NCBI RefSeq assembly: GCF_910592395.1
Contig: NC_088323.1
Location: 5,456,001 to 5,520,000, forward strand
Source of the DNA: Lineus longissimus
Lineage: Eukaryota; Nemertea; Pilidiophora; Heteronemertea; Lineidae
Direction: 5' to 3'
DNA length: 64,000 bases
In this document: in pieces, positions 62,909 to 64,000 of the stretch
How the letters are laid out: every line of letters starts with the position of its first letter
Numbering within the stretch: position 1 is the stretch's first letter
Position numbers and translations under genes: made by a program
The notes under the pieces: model-generated
The model's input: the letters and a program-made list of their open reading frames with translations, nothing else
Told to the model about the DNA's origin: nothing
Databases searched by the model: none

Positions 62909-64000
62909 TGAACAAGGTCTTTAGGTTCCCATTTTGAATTGCATAATCAAAATTAGTGCTTAATATTGAGGTTGGCTGAACGAACTGTCTCTTGGACTAG
63001 GACTGTCTTTTGTGAAAACTACTTTTGGACTGGAAACGATATTTGAAACATGTTCTGTGATTGTGAAATAATGAACTGAGAGAAATTCTTCAGCTTATGG
63101 TCATCAAGGCTTTAAGGGGATGACTCACTGGCTGGGGCAAAGGCTGGTCAAATTCACTTCAGCCCCAACTTCCCAATTGATATCCATAAGTAGGATGAAT
63201 TCTCTGGGGAGAAATGCTGCCATGGTCTAATAAAGTTAACTGATCTATGTAAATGTACTGTTCTGTTTTCATGCATTGACTGTCACAGGACCAATGCACC
63301 ATTAGGCACTTGGATCGCGGGCCAACCTACCAAACTATTTCTCCAATGTGGAAGAAGTTTTTTTCTTTATAACACTCGCCAAATGTTAATAAAAGTCAAG
63401 TGGGCTGATATGGTGTTGTTCACAATATATATTGTGGATTTAATGATATAGTCGAACAAAGTTTTTATTCTCCAAATAAGAAAACTTTGCCTCCTCACCC
63501 ATTATCCAAGGCATTAAATTGATGTGGCCTTATTTGTAGGTTTGTACTTTGATGTCTATTGCTGTTCTTCATGTGCAGATCCTTCTCCCCAGCATTATTT
63601 TACCGATTAAGTTGGGCAGTGAGATTTTTTCAGGGGCCTGTTGATCTATAAATGATGGGTATTTATCTGTACACCTCGTACGTGTACTTAATAACAGTTA
63701 ATTTGAGGCAGTATCCATCTGGCCTATACCTGCAGATCTTCTATTAGCTGTACTGTCTGCCTGATCAGACCTTCTCTTCATGAACCCCACTCAGTTGAGC
63801 ACAGTGCACTTAGCATTGCTTATATAACTAAACAGCATCTATTTTGATATGAAACTTGGTGAAAACCAGGTAAATCTATTTAATACAATTTTAGATTTAC
63901 ACAGCTTTTTGCTGTACTTGAAAAAATGGTATCAATTTAAACGAATTGGTGAACAAATACAATGCACAGGAACACTCTTGGCGATATGTACTTTTGGCAT
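62909..64000. other. MINDY3 3' UTR and downstream spacer
   Basis: AATAAA signals lie at 63229-63234 and 63388-63393, so the UTR is probably 330-500 nt. Beyond them to the window end I see no gene. Confidence 0.5.
63229..63234 (+). terminator. Polyadenylation signal AATAAA of MINDY3
   Basis: A canonical hexamer 321 bp after the stop. A second AATAAA at 63388 offers an alternative end. Confidence 0.5.

Overview
This window is nuclear DNA from an animal, most likely a marine invertebrate bilaterian. The genes are split into many short exons with GT-AG introns. The proteins are clear orthologues of human genes but carry invertebrate-type differences. Introns and spacers are AT-rich and hold small foldback transposons, a tRNA-derived SINE, minisatellites and long poly-C/poly-G runs. 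I cannot name the species or phylum from the sequence alone. I see no prokaryotic operons, CRISPR arrays, viral genes or reverse transcriptase, and no recognisable tRNA or rRNA genes.

Nine genes can be reconstructed, eight of them by joining exons whose reading phases all agree. From left to right: (1) the 3' part of an HCN-type cyclic-nucleotide-gated channel (+, 311-1618); (2) a 372-residue transmembrane ankyrin-repeat protein I cannot assign to a family (-, 2990-6364); (3) an IGF2BP/IMP RNA-binding protein with two RRMs and four KH domains (-, 10769-21969); (4) the small GTPase M-Ras (-, 25814-28795); (5) LSM12 (-, 33227-35179); (6) Mediator subunit MED24 in 21 exons (-, 37037-49497); (7) an aldo-keto reductase in 7 exons (+, 49729-52008); (8) a single-exon 1615-residue zinc-finger protein with 17 fingers (-, 53248-58095); (9) the deubiquitinase MINDY3/FAM188A in 10 exons (+, 58950-62908).

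Genes 1/2 and 7/8 converge at their 3' ends. Genes 6/7 diverge with only 231 bp between start codons, and genes 8/9 diverge with 854 bp between them, so both gaps are candidate shared promoters. The spacer at 28.8-33.2 kb is rich in tandem repeats. The genes do not form one pathway. Several act in gene expression: IGF2BP and LSM12 on RNA, MED24 and perhaps the zinc-finger protein in transcription.

The most interesting pattern is repeated tandem duplication at exon edges. MED24 has a 66-nt exon copied from the end of the preceding exon. IGF2BP has a 105-nt in-frame duplication that recreates its splice donor. MINDY3 has a 22-bp repeat that multiplies its exon-7 donor. The aldo-keto reductase stop codon sits inside the first unit of a 40-bp minisatellite.
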